A stretch of 64,000 bases of DNA, taken from the NCBI RefSeq assembly GCF_934660935.1, contig NZ_CAKUIH010000004.1, positions 62,001 to 126,000 of the forward strand. The letters run 5' to 3'. The translations under genes were made by a program, and so were the position numbers. Shown here piece after piece: positions 7,458 to 14,772 of this stretch. This DNA is from an uncultured Parolsenella sp. Lineage in GTDB: Bacteria; Actinomycetota; Coriobacteriia; Coriobacteriales; Atopobiaceae. How positions within the stretch are numbered: position 1 is the stretch's first letter; every line of letters starts with the position of its first letter. The notes beneath the pieces are model-generated. The model was given only the letters and a program-made list of their open reading frames with translations, did not search any database and was not told the origin of the DNA.

Positions 7458-8105
7458 TCAGGACCGCTCTTGGGCGGCCCCGCCAGTTTCCGAGCCAGAC
7501 TCCTCGCCCTCGCGAGGAGCCTCCTCCGTCTCTGGCTCCCCCTCCGTCGCCGCTTCCGCATGGGAATCCCTCCATTCCGTGACCTCCATCCGCACCGTCG
7601 TCACCCGGCTCCCCTCGCCCGCCTCACAGACGAGGCACAGCTCAGACCAGCTCGGCCCACGCACCACGCAACCCCACGTCCGACCAAGCAGGTCAATCCA
7701 ACCGGCATGGGCAAGCACCACCTCGCCCTGAGAACGGTACTCGCCTAGGACCTCCCTCGCCGCTTCAACCACGCCAAGGTCGACCTCGCGCACAGAGGTA
7801 GAGGAAGGTGCGGAGAGGGCGAGACCGCCGAGGTTCCCGGCACCAGAGAGGACACCCAAATTGGCGTCGCCCCCATCTGGCAGAGGCGGAGAGGACGCCC
7901 CGCCCGTCCAGGGCAGCGCCTCGATCGGCGAGGCCAGGCCGCCCCCTCCGCCCGCGCTTTCAGCCGGGCCTGACCCGGCAACGCCCCCTCTCGCACCCAG
8001 GGCGAGGTACCCACAGACCAAGACCGCCAACAGAACGCCAAAGAGGCTGAGCAACACCACCTTCATCCGGCGTCGCAGCGAGCGCCTAAAGCGAGTTGAT
8101 GCCAT
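7458..8105 (-). CDS. Membrane-anchored protein of unknown function in the Tad operon
   Basis: 215 residues. A basic N-terminus (RFRRSLRRRMK) is followed by one transmembrane helix (VVLLSLFGVLLAVLVCGYLAL, about 15-36). A Gly/Ser/Pro-rich linker and an outside domain of about 80 residues follow (VREVDLGVVEAAREVLGEY, WGCVVRGPSWSELCLVC). The tail is acidic (Glu/Ser/Gly). It overlaps the end of flp by 20 nt. No family recognised. Position between pilin genes suggests a surface assembly or accessory factor (inference). Confidence 0.7.
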   Translation of the reverse strand: MASTRFRRSLRRRMKVVLLSLFGVLLAVLVCGYLALGARGGVAGSGPAESAGGGGGLASPIEALPWTGGASSPPLPDGGDANLGVLSGAGNLGGLALSAPSSTSVREVDLGVVEAAREVLGEYRSQGEVVLAHAGWIDLLGRTWGCVVRGPSWSELCLVCEAGEGSRVTTVRMEVTEWRDSHAEAATEGEPETEEAPREGEESGSETGGAAQERS

Positions 8106-8343
8106 CAGTGATCTCGGTCCAGAGCTCTTGGAGCCTGCCTCTGAACGCTACGACGGCAACTATCGCCATCAGGACCAGCACGCCAACGAGAATCGCGTAC
8201 TCCGTCGTCCCCTGACCCAGCTCCTCCCCAGCGAGCTCGCGCGAGCGCATGGGCAGGCGCACCCTCAAGAACAAGCCCGTCTTCACGCGGCAAACCGCAT
8301 CTCGAATCCGCCCAACAGCCAGACCAGCAACCCCAATAGCCAT
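8086..8343 (-). CDS. flp: Flp-type major pilin
   Basis: About 85 residues from the ATG at 8343, which has GGAGG 5 nt upstream. The Flp signature is ELG|QGTTEYAILVGVLV, with Glu+5 and Tyr+6, followed by a transmembrane helix and a short hydrophilic tail ending TDGINSL. TadV-type peptidase would cleave after the Gly. The Glu-Tyr pair and very short mature protein (about 43 residues) mark it as the main shaft subunit. The leader is long (about 42 residues) for a Flp protein. Confidence 0.85.
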   Translation of the reverse strand: MAIGVAGLAVGRIRDAVCRVKTGLFLRVRLPMRSRELAGEELGQGTTEYAILVGVLVLMAIVAVVAFRGRLQELWTEITDGINSL

Positions 8344-8373
8344 CTCAGCCTCCAATCCGAGCGGCATCGCCGC

Positions 8374-8982
8374 TCAACCTGTCAGGGCCGCCGACAGCAA
8401 CGGCCCCAATATCGCCAGCAACATCGCCGGGACCACGAGCGTCCCCAGGGGGACGAGCATCTTCACCGGAACCTTCTCGATGCGTTCCTGCACCCGCGAC
8501 CTCTGCTCCTGCCTGATCGAGGCGGCCTGACGCTCGAGCGCCTGCGCAAGCGGGGCGCCAAACGAAAGCGCCTCCGTCGCGGCCGAGCAGAACCCCTCGA
8601 AAGAGGGCGACCCCAAGCGAGCGGAGAGGGAGGAGAGCGCCTCAGAGCGCCCTTCCATGCCCATCTGCCACGAGAGCATCGCCGCTCGGACCTCCCTCGA
8701 GAGCTCGCAGTCCCTGCGATCACAGAACAGCACGAGCGATGCATCGAAGGAAAGACCCGCGGACAATCCCAGGCCAAGGATGTCGAGGAACTCCGGCATC
8801 TGCCTCTCGCAGGCACGCGTCACTCGCGCCGACCCCTCACGCTCGAGAGCCTTCCGGACCTTGGGCATGTGTCGCAGCAGTGCCTTGACATCAAACTTCG
8901 GAGCACCTTCGCCCCTCTTTCCGCCAAGCGCGAGCCATGCCGCCAGACAAGCTGCGGCTCCCACCGCAAACCCGCCAGCCAT
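8374..8982 (-). CDS. tadC: TadC-like inner-membrane platform protein
   Basis: About 202 residues from the ATG at 8982, whose A is shared with the tadB stop (TGATG). It holds a T2SF (GspF-type) domain: MPEFLDILGLGLSAGLSFDASL, and ALSFGAPLAQALERQA. C-terminal transmembrane segments end in LGTLVVPAMLLAILGPLLSA. TadB and TadC form the membrane platform on which TadA drives Flp polymerisation. Somewhat shorter than typical TadC (around 300 aa). Confidence 0.88.
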   Translation of the reverse strand: MAGGFAVGAAACLAAWLALGGKRGEGAPKFDVKALLRHMPKVRKALEREGSARVTRACERQMPEFLDILGLGLSAGLSFDASLVLFCDRRDCELSREVRAAMLSWQMGMEGRSEALSSLSARLGSPSFEGFCSAATEALSFGAPLAQALERQAASIRQEQRSRVQERIEKVPVKMLVPLGTLVVPAMLLAILGPLLSAALTG

Positions 8983-9917
8983 CACATCACGCTCCTCATG
9001 AGCCGCCGGATAACGAGGAGGGCAACGACGTCGAGAAGCACCGCCGCGCACACGCAACCACAACCCACCGGTGTCGCGAGACCGAGCCTAAAGTCCGGCG
9101 AAATCAGTGCCAGGGCACCAACCATGCAGGCCGGCAGCGCGCTCACCACCCTTGCAGAGAGCCTCACCTGAGCGGTCTTGGCGATGAGCTCCCGCTCGAG
9201 CTCGAAGCGCTCCTCCACGAGCCGAGCCGAGCGCGCGAAAAGCCCCTGGAGCGGAGCCCCGGTGCGCGAGGAGACCACGAGGGCACAGACCATAAGCGAC
9301 ACGCCCGGCGCCTGTGTGCGTTGGGCGATCTCCTCGACCGCCTCCGCTGCACCCACCCCACACGAAACCGCAAGCGAGGCTCGGGAGAACTCCCGATAAA
9401 GCGGGCCGTCACCTCGTGACCCCACGTAGGCGATGGCCTGCGATAGGGTCCTTCCCGCCGCCATCGCACCAGCGAGGGAGCGAAACGTCTCCGGCACCTG
9501 GCGGGCAAGCTCGCGCTCGCGCAGGCCCGTCCGCGAGCGCGCCCAAGCGGGCACGCCCGCAAGTGCGCAGCCAAGCCCCACGACAAGGCCAACGACAGAG
9601 CGAGCGCAAACAAGCCCGGCAAGGGCGGACGAAGCGACGATGCAGACGAGGAGCGCGAGGCCCGCCTCGCGTCCGCGCACGATTCCCGCGAGCGCATCCT
9701 CAAGCGCGAGTTCGTCCGCCGCGATACGCCAGCTCTCGATTCGAGAGAGGAGCGTCACCGGCCGCGTGGCGCCCAACGAGCCAAGCGCAGACGCCGCGAC
9801 AGCCCGCACGCAGCCCTCTTCTCCGCCCGGACGCCTGGCAACGCCTCTCGCACCGCATAGCAACCACGCAGCCAGGGCTGCGAGCATGCCGCACCCTACG
9901 GCACCTGCCCACGCCAT
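8982..9917 (-). CDS. tadB: TadB-like inner-membrane platform protein
   Basis: 311 residues. N-terminal hydrophobic segments are followed by a T2SF domain: ARQVPETFRSLAGAMAAGRTLSQAI and SRTGAPLQGLFARSARLVEER. Two C-terminal membrane helices complete it. Ribosome site AGGTGG lies 5 nt before the ATG at 9917. It overlaps tadA by 22 nt and tadC by 1 nt. It partners TadC in the Tad secretion platform. Confidence 0.9.
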   Translation of the reverse strand: MAWAGAVGCGMLAALAAWLLCGARGVARRPGGEEGCVRAVAASALGSLGATRPVTLLSRIESWRIAADELALEDALAGIVRGREAGLALLVCIVASSALAGLVCARSVVGLVVGLGCALAGVPAWARSRTGLRERELARQVPETFRSLAGAMAAGRTLSQAIAYVGSRGDGPLYREFSRASLAVSCGVGAAEAVEEIAQRTQAPGVSLMVCALVVSSRTGAPLQGLFARSARLVEERFELERELIAKTAQVRLSARVVSALPACMVGALALISPDFRLGLATPVGCGCVCAAVLLDVVALLVIRRLMRSVM

Positions 9918-11242
9918 TCGACCACCTCTCCCTCACCCAACAGGCCCTCACGCACGGCTCTCTCAACAAAGTGAGGCACCTCGACAAGCCGCCACGAACG
10001 CGTCGCCGAATCGAAGGACACAAGCTCGCGGAGGGCCACCCCTCCCGTCTCGTCGCGCCCGACCTCACATGTCGAGGACACCACGCGCGAGCCATCCGGC
10101 ATGCGCCTCGACATCACAATCAGGTCGAGCGCCGTGGCAACCTGTTCCTCGATCAGCGCCGCCGGGAGGTCCATTCCAAAGCGCGCCATAAGGACGAGCC
10201 TGCTCACCGCCTCCCGCGCCGTGCCGGCGTGTAGCGTGGTAAGGCTTCCGTCATGGCCCGTGTTCATGGCCTGGAGCATGTCGATGCACTCCTCGCCGCG
10301 CACCTCTCCCACGACGATGCGATCCGGTCTCATTCGCAGGGCATTCGTGACGAGCGTTCGGATGCTCACGGCACCCGTCCCCTCGATAGAGGCATCCCTC
10401 GCCTCGAGCCTCACCACGTGAAGTCCCTCCTCGAAGTGGAGCTCGGCGGAGTCCTCAATCGTCACGATGCGTTCGCGTGGGTCAATCTCGGCAGATAGAG
10501 CATTCAGGAGCGTCGTTTTCCCCGAGCCCGTGCCTCCCGCCACGGCGATATCGCACCTGAGGCGCACGGCCCACCCGAGAAGACGTGCGTACCAGGCGGG
10601 AAGAGACCCAAGCCCCACAAGACTCGGCAGGGAGCGAATCGCACCCGAGAACTTGCGAATCGTGAGCGCGGGACCCTCCATCGCCACAGGCGAGATCACG
10701 GCGTTTACGCGAAAGCCATTCGAGAGGCGCGCGTTCACGATGGGATTCGCGTCATCGAGGCGCCTGCCAAGCGGCGCCAGGATGCGATCGATGGCGAGCA
10801 TGATTTGCTCGGGCGAATCGAAGACCCGTTCCGCCTGCTCAAGCTTGCCATCGCGCTCGAAGTAGAGCGAGCGGCATCCGTTCACCATGACCTCCGTGAT
10901 CGAGTCGTCATCAAGCAGAGGTTGAAGCGGCCCGAGACCGAGGACCTCGTCAATCACTTCGCGGACGAGTGCCTCGACATCAAGCGCCTCCGCGCCGGCA
11001 ACCTCGCCGGCGTTGATCGCCGCCACGCATGCCACGGAGAGCTCGTCGCGCGCTCGCACCACGTCTCCCGAGGAGACAAGCGAGGCCATCTCCCGCAAAC
11101 CGAGCCTGTCCACGAGGGCACGTTTGAGCGCAGCACGAACCTCGACCGGGGCCGCCGTGGTAGCCAGGGGCTCACTTCCGATAGGCGAAGCGACGGCTTC
11201 GGCATCCGTCGCGAACTCGCGGACACGCTCGAGGACGCCCAT
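9896..11242 (-). CDS. tadA: TadA/CpaF secretion ATPase
   Basis: 448 residues, the usual CpaF size. The N-terminal domain has VEALVREVIDEVLGLGPLQPLL and DDDSITEVMVNG. The ATPase core has Walker A GGTGSGKTTLLNAL, Asp box TIEDSAELH, Walker B RIVVGEVRGEE and His boxes (NTGHDGSLTTLHAGT). It is a hexameric cytoplasmic ATPase that powers Flp pilus polymerisation. It starts 2 nt past the tadZ stop with GGAGG upstream. Confidence 0.95.
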   Translation of the reverse strand: MGVLERVREFATDAEAVASPIGSEPLATTAAPVEVRAALKRALVDRLGLREMASLVSSGDVVRARDELSVACVAAINAGEVAGAEALDVEALVREVIDEVLGLGPLQPLLDDDSITEVMVNGCRSLYFERDGKLEQAERVFDSPEQIMLAIDRILAPLGRRLDDANPIVNARLSNGFRVNAVISPVAMEGPALTIRKFSGAIRSLPSLVGLGSLPAWYARLLGWAVRLRCDIAVAGGTGSGKTTLLNALSAEIDPRERIVTIEDSAELHFEEGLHVVRLEARDASIEGTGAVSIRTLVTNALRMRPDRIVVGEVRGEECIDMLQAMNTGHDGSLTTLHAGTAREAVSRLVLMARFGMDLPAALIEEQVATALDLIVMSRRMPDGSRVVSSTCEVGRDETGGVALRELVSFDSATRSWRLVEVPHFVERAVREGLLGEGEVVEWRGQVP

Positions 11243-11244
11243 CC

Positions 11245-12480
11245 CTAGCTCGCCTCCCGCACGCGGCCGAAGAGCCTACGCTGGCGCTTCCCGCCCGCAA
11301 GGGCGCGCGCCGGCGCGTCGCCCTCAGGAAGACGCCCAAGCTCCTTCAAGACCGCCGCAAGGCCATGGGCCACGGCGCGAGGCATCGCGCCATCAAGCAT
11401 CGCCAGCTCGGATGATCCACCAGTTGCGAGCAACTCAACGACCTCAAGGCCACCATCTGGCACGCGCACCTCGCGGGCGCATTCAAGCCCGACGGCGGCG
11501 CGCGTGACGAACGACTCGTCTCGCATTTTTGGGTCGTAACCATTCATCAGGCGCACGATTCTCGTACGCGCGATACCGAGACGAACGGCAAGCCCGCCGC
11601 AGCGAGCGAGCGCCGCGATCGCGCCCGGCCGGTCATCAGAGACGATCACGAGCCTGTCAGCCGCCTGCGCGGCAGACGCTGTCGCATCTCCCCAGCTTGC
11701 CGAAGTGTCAACGAGCACGAGGTCATGACTCTGGGTTAGCCTCGCGATGATATCCGCGGCAAGCGGCTGCACGCACTCCGCATACTCCGGCTCGCGGCAG
11801 GGACCCCAGACACGCACGCGGTCGCCCGCCACGGCTCCGAGAGACTCGAACGCCTCGTCATCAAGCGCACCCGTCGCCACCTGCGCCAAGTCAGCGGGCC
11901 TCTCGGCACCGGCAAGCGCGGAGAGGTTGCCAAAGGCGAGGTCGAGGTCGAGGCAGGCCACGTCGAGCCCCCATGACGCTGCCACGTGGGCACAGGTCGC
12001 GACGATGGTCGACTTGCCCACGCCTCCCCTACCCGAGACGAACGTGACCACGGGCACGCCCTGCCGCCGCTCGCTTGCCGTCGCCCGGCCCGCAGCCATA
12101 GCGCCCGCGATCCCCATCGTCTTGCGTTCCACAGCCTCCCGCGAACGGGCGGCGGCAAGCTCTTCCTCAGTTATGACGCGGTCTATGCCGGCACTCTTGG
12201 CGCGGGAACGCAGCGAGCCAGACGCGTGCGGCACGGCAAGCACCACCTGTGAGGCACCCCCGTCCGCCGCGACGGCCGCCGCGACATTTACCGCCGCAGG
12301 TCCGCGCGCTCCCTCGGCTACGAGGGCCGTGGCACCCCTCAAGTCGCCACGAAGCCGCTCCCTAAAGCCCGCGGCGTCACCAACGCACGCGATGGTGGCA
12401 TCGGCGTCACAAGCGCGCACATACGCCTCGAGAGCGGCAGCCTCTCGCTTGCCAGAACAAATAGCCCAGTTCGCCATCAC
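11245..12480 (-). CDS. tadZ: TadZ/CpaE-like MinD-family ATPase
   Basis: 411 residues. An N-terminal ~125-residue receiver-like domain precedes a MinD/ParA ATPase domain. The deviant Walker A is SGRGGVGKSTIVATCAHVA, followed by VACLDLDLAFGN and the switch LVLVDTSASW. CpaE/TadZ localises the Tad machinery to its site in the cell. The start is a GTG overlapping the cpaB stop, with an ATG one codon later. Confidence 0.9.
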   Translation of the reverse strand: MMANWAICSGKREAAALEAYVRACDADATIACVGDAAGFRERLRGDLRGATALVAEGARGPAAVNVAAAVAADGGASQVVLAVPHASGSLRSRAKSAGIDRVITEEELAAARSREAVERKTMGIAGAMAAGRATASERRQGVPVVTFVSGRGGVGKSTIVATCAHVAASWGLDVACLDLDLAFGNLSALAGAERPADLAQVATGALDDEAFESLGAVAGDRVRVWGPCREPEYAECVQPLAADIIARLTQSHDLVLVDTSASWGDATASAAQAADRLVIVSDDRPGAIAALARCGGLAVRLGIARTRIVRLMNGYDPKMRDESFVTRAAVGLECAREVRVPDGGLEVVELLATGGSSELAMLDGAMPRAVAHGLAAVLKELGRLPEGDAPARALAGGKRQRRLFGRVREAS

Positions 12481-13178
12481 GCTTCATCCCCCGTCACGGG
12501 AGGGACGGAGGTCGGGGCAACGGGAGTCACGCCATCCTCCTCAAACTCCACGTCATCGGCAGGAAGCGCCAGACGCAGGCTGCCATCGGCGCCGGCGGAG
12601 AGAATCGTCGTGACATGCTCGGGATCGACCGCGAGGGTTACAAGCCCGTCCGTCCCTCCAAAGGCGGATGCACTGGACGCCCCGAGCACGATCACATCCG
12701 CCGAAACAAGCTTTACGCCCGAGGCCGAAGACACGTAGGCGAGCACGCGCGATCCCGCTGGCGTATCCGCCGCGACACCAGACTTATCGCCGATCTTCAC
12801 GCTGACGGCAACTCGACCCTCTGGCACCTCGATGGCGCCCTCCGTGGCAGCGACATCCAGCTCCGTCAAGGGCTCGCCGGCACTCACCGACGCGGCGAGA
12901 CGGACTCCCACCACGTCATCAAAGCTCGTCACCGCCTTTGCGGGCGCGAGGTCTGCGAGCCACTCGCGCATCTCGAGGTCTGACTCGGCAAGCACGCTTC
13001 CCGCTGGCAACTCCCTGCGAGCGACCACGAGCTGGGTGACCTCGCCGCCATAGCGCTCGAGTACCTCCGCGCGCTCGGACCTCACCTCCGCACGCGCAGC
13101 ATCAGCCGCGGCTGCCGCAAGCAGCATCGCGAGCACGCCGCACGCCGCGGACGTCGCAAGCCTGACCCTTCGCTTCAT
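12477..13178 (-). CDS. cpaB: CpaB/RcpC-like SAF-domain protein
   Basis: About 233 residues from the ATG at 13178, which has GGAGG 5 nt upstream. A basic start (KRRVRLATSAACG) leads into one membrane helix. The SAF domain follows: LVVARRELPAGSVLAESDLEMREW...VVGVRLAASVSAGEPLTELDV. A RcpC-like region contains VSVKIGDKSGVAADTPAGSRVLAYV. The end is acidic and Pro-rich. It is the first gene of the Tad operon. In this monoderm context it presumably helps the pilus cross the thick wall; no RcpA secretin is encoded here. Confidence 0.88.
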   Translation of the reverse strand: MKRRVRLATSAACGVLAMLLAAAAADAARAEVRSERAEVLERYGGEVTQLVVARRELPAGSVLAESDLEMREWLADLAPAKAVTSFDDVVGVRLAASVSAGEPLTELDVAATEGAIEVPEGRVAVSVKIGDKSGVAADTPAGSRVLAYVSSASGVKLVSADVIVLGASSASAFGGTDGLVTLAVDPEHVTTILSAGADGSLRLALPADDVEFEEDGVTPVAPTSVPPVTGDEA

Positions 13179-13293
13179 GGTTCCTCCCGCCACTCGTTGA
13201 ACGTGGCGGAATCATCGCCTGAAAACGGTCCCGAAAATGGCTCGCTCGCGAGAAAGTCCCACGCGCTCAAACCCAAATCAGACACGTTCCCAA

Positions 13294-13313
13294 CACGTTT
13301 TGCGCAAAACGTG
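13294..13313. promoter_or_regulatory. Perfect 20-bp palindrome, candidate operator of the Tad operon
   Basis: CACGTTTTGCGCAAAACGTG reads identically on both strands. It lies about 115 nt upstream of the cpaB start, AT-rich inside GC-rich surroundings. The second CACGTT half-element (13273-13278 region) nearby supports regulator binding. Operator role is inferred. Confidence 0.55.
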
Positions 13314-13377
13314 CCAAAGTGCGTCAAACAGACTGTTGATAACTACGGTTTTCGCAGGTAGAACGCTTATAAAAGCA

Positions 13378-13412
13378 AGCCGGCAAGCGCCCCGAAAAGG
13401 CACTCGCCGGCT
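13378..13412 (-). terminator. Terminator downstream of rsgA
   Basis: Arms AGCCGGCAAGCGCC (13378-13391) and 13399-13412 pair with two mismatches around a short loop. Read on the minus strand it is followed by TGCTTTTAT, so it should stop transcription from the ATPase-rsgA operon before the Tad operon. Confidence 0.65.
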
Positions 13413-13486
13413 CAAAATTCTTTATTGTCTTGATTCCGCCGCCCGCTCGCCCGGGCTGCTCCTGCCGACCGCTCGAACAACGTCGT

Positions 13487-13574
13487 TCGCCCGGACCGCG
13501 CCGCCCACTCGCCCGGACCGCGCCGCCCACTCGCCCGGACCGCGCCGCGCGCTCGCACGGACCACGCCAGGCGC
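13487..13574. repeat. 22-bp tandem repeat array
   Basis: Units at 13487-13508 and 13509-13530 are identical (TCGCCCGGACCGCGCCGCCCAC). A third at 13531-13552 differs at its end and a fourth at 13553-13574 is degenerate. It begins 8 nt past the rsgA stop. No spacers, so not CRISPR. Confidence 0.8.
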
Positions 13575-13581
13575 CCAGCGT

Positions 13582-14769
13582 CTACAGCGTCACGTCCGGA
13601 TCGAGCGTGTCCGCGCTCCTGCGCATCTCCGCGGCAAGCGCGAGATACGCTTCGAGCCGTATCCCATCAAGCTCGCCCGCCGCCTCGGCCTCCCTCACGA
13701 CACAGCCCGGTTCTTCGCCGTGCGTGCAGTCGCGGAACCTGCACTCGCCCGCAAGCTCGGCAATCTCGGGGAACGCAAGCGCAAGGCCGCGCTCGTGGCC
13801 CACAAGCGGCAGGCTCCTGAGGCCCGGTGCGTCGCAGATGACTCCCGCACCCGGAAGCTTCACCATCATGCGTGCAACCGTCGTGTGGCGACCCATGTCG
13901 TCGCGCTCGCGAACGGCAGCCGTGGCAAGAGCGTCCTGCCCGAGCAAGGCATTCAGTAGCGTCGACTTGCCCGCGCCGCTCTCCCCCAGGATAAGGGCGA
14001 TCGTCCGCTCCGGCACAAGGGCGCGCACGCCATCCAGGCCCTCGCCCTCGGCAGAGGAGGTCACCACGACGTCGACGCCCTCGCCTGCGAGCCTACGCAC
14101 TCGCTCGACATCGCACTCGAGTTCCTCCGCCGTTCCCTTTCGATCCGCCTTGGTGAGCACCACGGACGCGCGGCAGCCGCAATCACGGACGAGCACGAGC
14201 GAACGCGCGATGCGCGCAAGCGCGAGCTCTCCCTCGCCCAGGGCCGCCACGATGATGACCTCGTCGAGATTCGCCGCGAGCGTCTGGAACTCTCCGCGCT
14301 TGCCTCCGCGCCACCGCGCGAACGCGCATCTGCGGGGAAGAACCTCGTGGATGACGCCCATGTCATGCGTCGGGTCAACGGCAACCGCCACCCAATCGCC
14401 GACGGTCGGCATGATGCCCGCCTCGGCGGCGGCGCCCTTCGCGAAGTCCACGGCATGCTCCGCTCGAAGCGTCACGCCCTCGCACGCCACGAGTGGGAAG
14501 CTCCTATCAAGGCGCACCACGCAACCCAACGCGAGGGTTGAGGCGACGCCATCGCCCAGGCGCGAGGCCACACGCTCCCGCGCGCCCTCGAACGCGGCAA
14601 GCTGCTCGTCGCTCGGTCGCACGTCACCAAAACCGGGCACGTTCGCCAGCTCATCCACGGCGGGCAGCCCCGCCAGGATTTCATCGCGAGACGCGCGCGA
14701 GGCGCCGCCCCCGTGGGAGCGACGCCTCGGCTGCTTGGTTGACCTGCTCTTTGCCGGTCTCTTTCCCAT
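13582..14769 (-). CDS. rsgA: Ribosome small-subunit-dependent GTPase A
   Basis: 395 residues, longer than usual (about 300-350) owing to a basic N-terminal tail. An OB-fold region is followed by a circularly permuted GTPase: G4 LTKAD precedes G1 GESGAGKSTLLNALLG and G3 DAPGLRSL. The C-terminal zinc site is CRFRDCTHGEEPGC. RsgA checks 30S subunit maturation and releases late factors such as RbfA (family knowledge). It starts 4 nt after the ATPase stop, so it is cotranscribed with it. Confidence 0.94.
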   Translation of the reverse strand: MGKRPAKSRSTKQPRRRSHGGGASRASRDEILAGLPAVDELANVPGFGDVRPSDEQLAAFEGARERVASRLGDGVASTLALGCVVRLDRSFPLVACEGVTLRAEHAVDFAKGAAAEAGIMPTVGDWVAVAVDPTHDMGVIHEVLPRRCAFARWRGGKRGEFQTLAANLDEVIIVAALGEGELALARIARSLVLVRDCGCRASVVLTKADRKGTAEELECDVERVRRLAGEGVDVVVTSSAEGEGLDGVRALVPERTIALILGESGAGKSTLLNALLGQDALATAAVRERDDMGRHTTVARMMVKLPGAGVICDAPGLRSLPLVGHERGLALAFPEIAELAGECRFRDCTHGEEPGCVVREAEAAGELDGIRLEAYLALAAEMRRSADTLDPDVTL

Positions 14770-14772
14770 GCG

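Larger units (their letters stand above)
13179..13581. other. Intergenic region upstream of the Tad operon
   Basis: Between the rsgA stop and cpaB. It holds a perfect 20-bp palindrome (13294-13313), a hairpin terminator (13378-13412) and a 22-bp tandem array (13487-13574). No gene is supported. I could not assign a convincing -35/-10 pair for cpaB. Confidence 0.7.

Noticed and set aside
7454..7561. Longer start (ATG 7561) of the small minor pilin
   Set aside because: It has a good GGAGGG but would overlap the upstream gene by 104 nt and give an implausibly long Arg-rich leader; GTG at 7453 gives a normal 9-residue leader.
13334..13342. DnaA-box-like TTATCAACA upstream of cpaB
   Set aside because: A single nonamer with one mismatch to consensus, no cluster, no dnaA/dnaN or AT-rich unwinding region nearby; not an origin.
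13487..13574. Possible CRISPR array
   Set aside because: Units are directly adjacent with no spacers and no cas genes are near. Tandem repeat only. No CRISPR array was seen anywhere in the window.
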